Positions 45,601 through 64,000 of a stretch of 64,000 nucleotides of DNA are shown here, one piece after another; the stretch's first letter is position 1; each line of letters starts with the position of its first letter. The translations under genes were made by a program, and so were the position numbers. The notes below the pieces were generated by a model that was given only the letters and a program-made list of their open reading frames with translations, had not been told where the DNA came from and ran no database searches. Source of the stretch: Fistularia commersonii (lineage: Eukaryota; Chordata; Actinopteri; Syngnathiformes; Fistulariidae); the NCBI GenBank assembly GCA_037954325.1, contig JBBMNZ010000027.1, positions 3,947,501-4,011,500 on the forward strand, read 5' to 3'.

Positions 45601-45784
45601 GAGTGACGACGGTGTCACAGCTAGTAACTACTGGGTCAGGTTTGCGGAATCAAGCTTTACCAGCATCAACACACCGAGGGAATAATAGAGGCAGAGTTGT
45701 AGCACTCGCCGCGGGGAGTCCACTGTTCGAATCGCTGTCTTCTTGTTGCCGTCGTTTTCTGCAAGGCAGAAAGGGGAGGATATT
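45530..45784 (+). promoter_or_regulatory. nedd4: nedd4 short-isoform promoter/5' UTR region
   Basis: Polypurine run (GAAGGAGGAGGAGGAAAAGG type, 45560-45590) and a GC-richer stretch with CpGs directly before the ATG at 45785. A start site here is inferred from position; no core promoter motif is clear. Confidence 0.4.
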
Positions 45785-63948
<18,164 letters not shown>

Positions 63949-64000
63949 GTGAGTCCTCAGTTGCTGCAAATCCCTGTTCTTTGTATTGTGACGTCTGTTA

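Overview
This window is animal nuclear DNA, most likely from a teleost fish of the percomorph type. The coding exons are short, separated by GT-AG introns, and their products clearly resemble vertebrate proteins. The noncoding DNA holds fish-typical transposon relics (two kinds of non-LTR LINE, RTE-like LINE pieces, a Tc1-like element, a hAT-type MITE, a tRNA-derived SINE) and long CA/TG, TA and CCAT microsatellites. There is no prokaryotic, viral or CRISPR content.

Five protein-coding genes lie in the order znf280d (+), mns1 (+), tex9 (-), rfx7 (+), nedd4 (+). This is the gene neighbourhood of human chromosome 15q21, so the block is an old vertebrate synteny block. Four genes could be modelled from start to stop with consistent reading phase at every junction: znf280d (17 coding exons, 800 aa), mns1 (10 exons, 511 aa), tex9 (12 exons, 393 aa) and rfx7 (9 exons, 1389 aa). 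nedd4 runs off the right edge. Only its C2-domain exons and the large alternative first exon of its long isoform are present.

Layout: 1-2345 nested LINE relics; 2350-2640 an RTE-type relic; about 2640-15160 znf280d, with a terminal-inverted-repeat element in its 5' intron and a LINE piece in intron 16; about 15310-16650 a dead Tc1-like transposon; 17400-21767 mns1; 22517-25748 tex9, convergent with mns1; 25749-26889 the tex9/rfx7 divergent promoter region; 26890-42930 rfx7 with a long 3' UTR; 42930-45600 intergenic; 45785 to the edge nedd4, with RTE/LINE nests and microsatellites in a 14.6-kb intron.

Functional theme: mns1 encodes an axoneme protein and tex9 a coiled-coil protein suspected to be ciliary. 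Each has a near-perfect RFX-binding X-box just upstream of its start codon, and the next gene, rfx7, encodes an RFX-family transcription factor. Two splicing oddities are visible directly: a minor-spliceosome-type AT-AC intron inside the rfx7 DNA-binding domain, and an mns1 first coding exon whose coding part is only the ATG.
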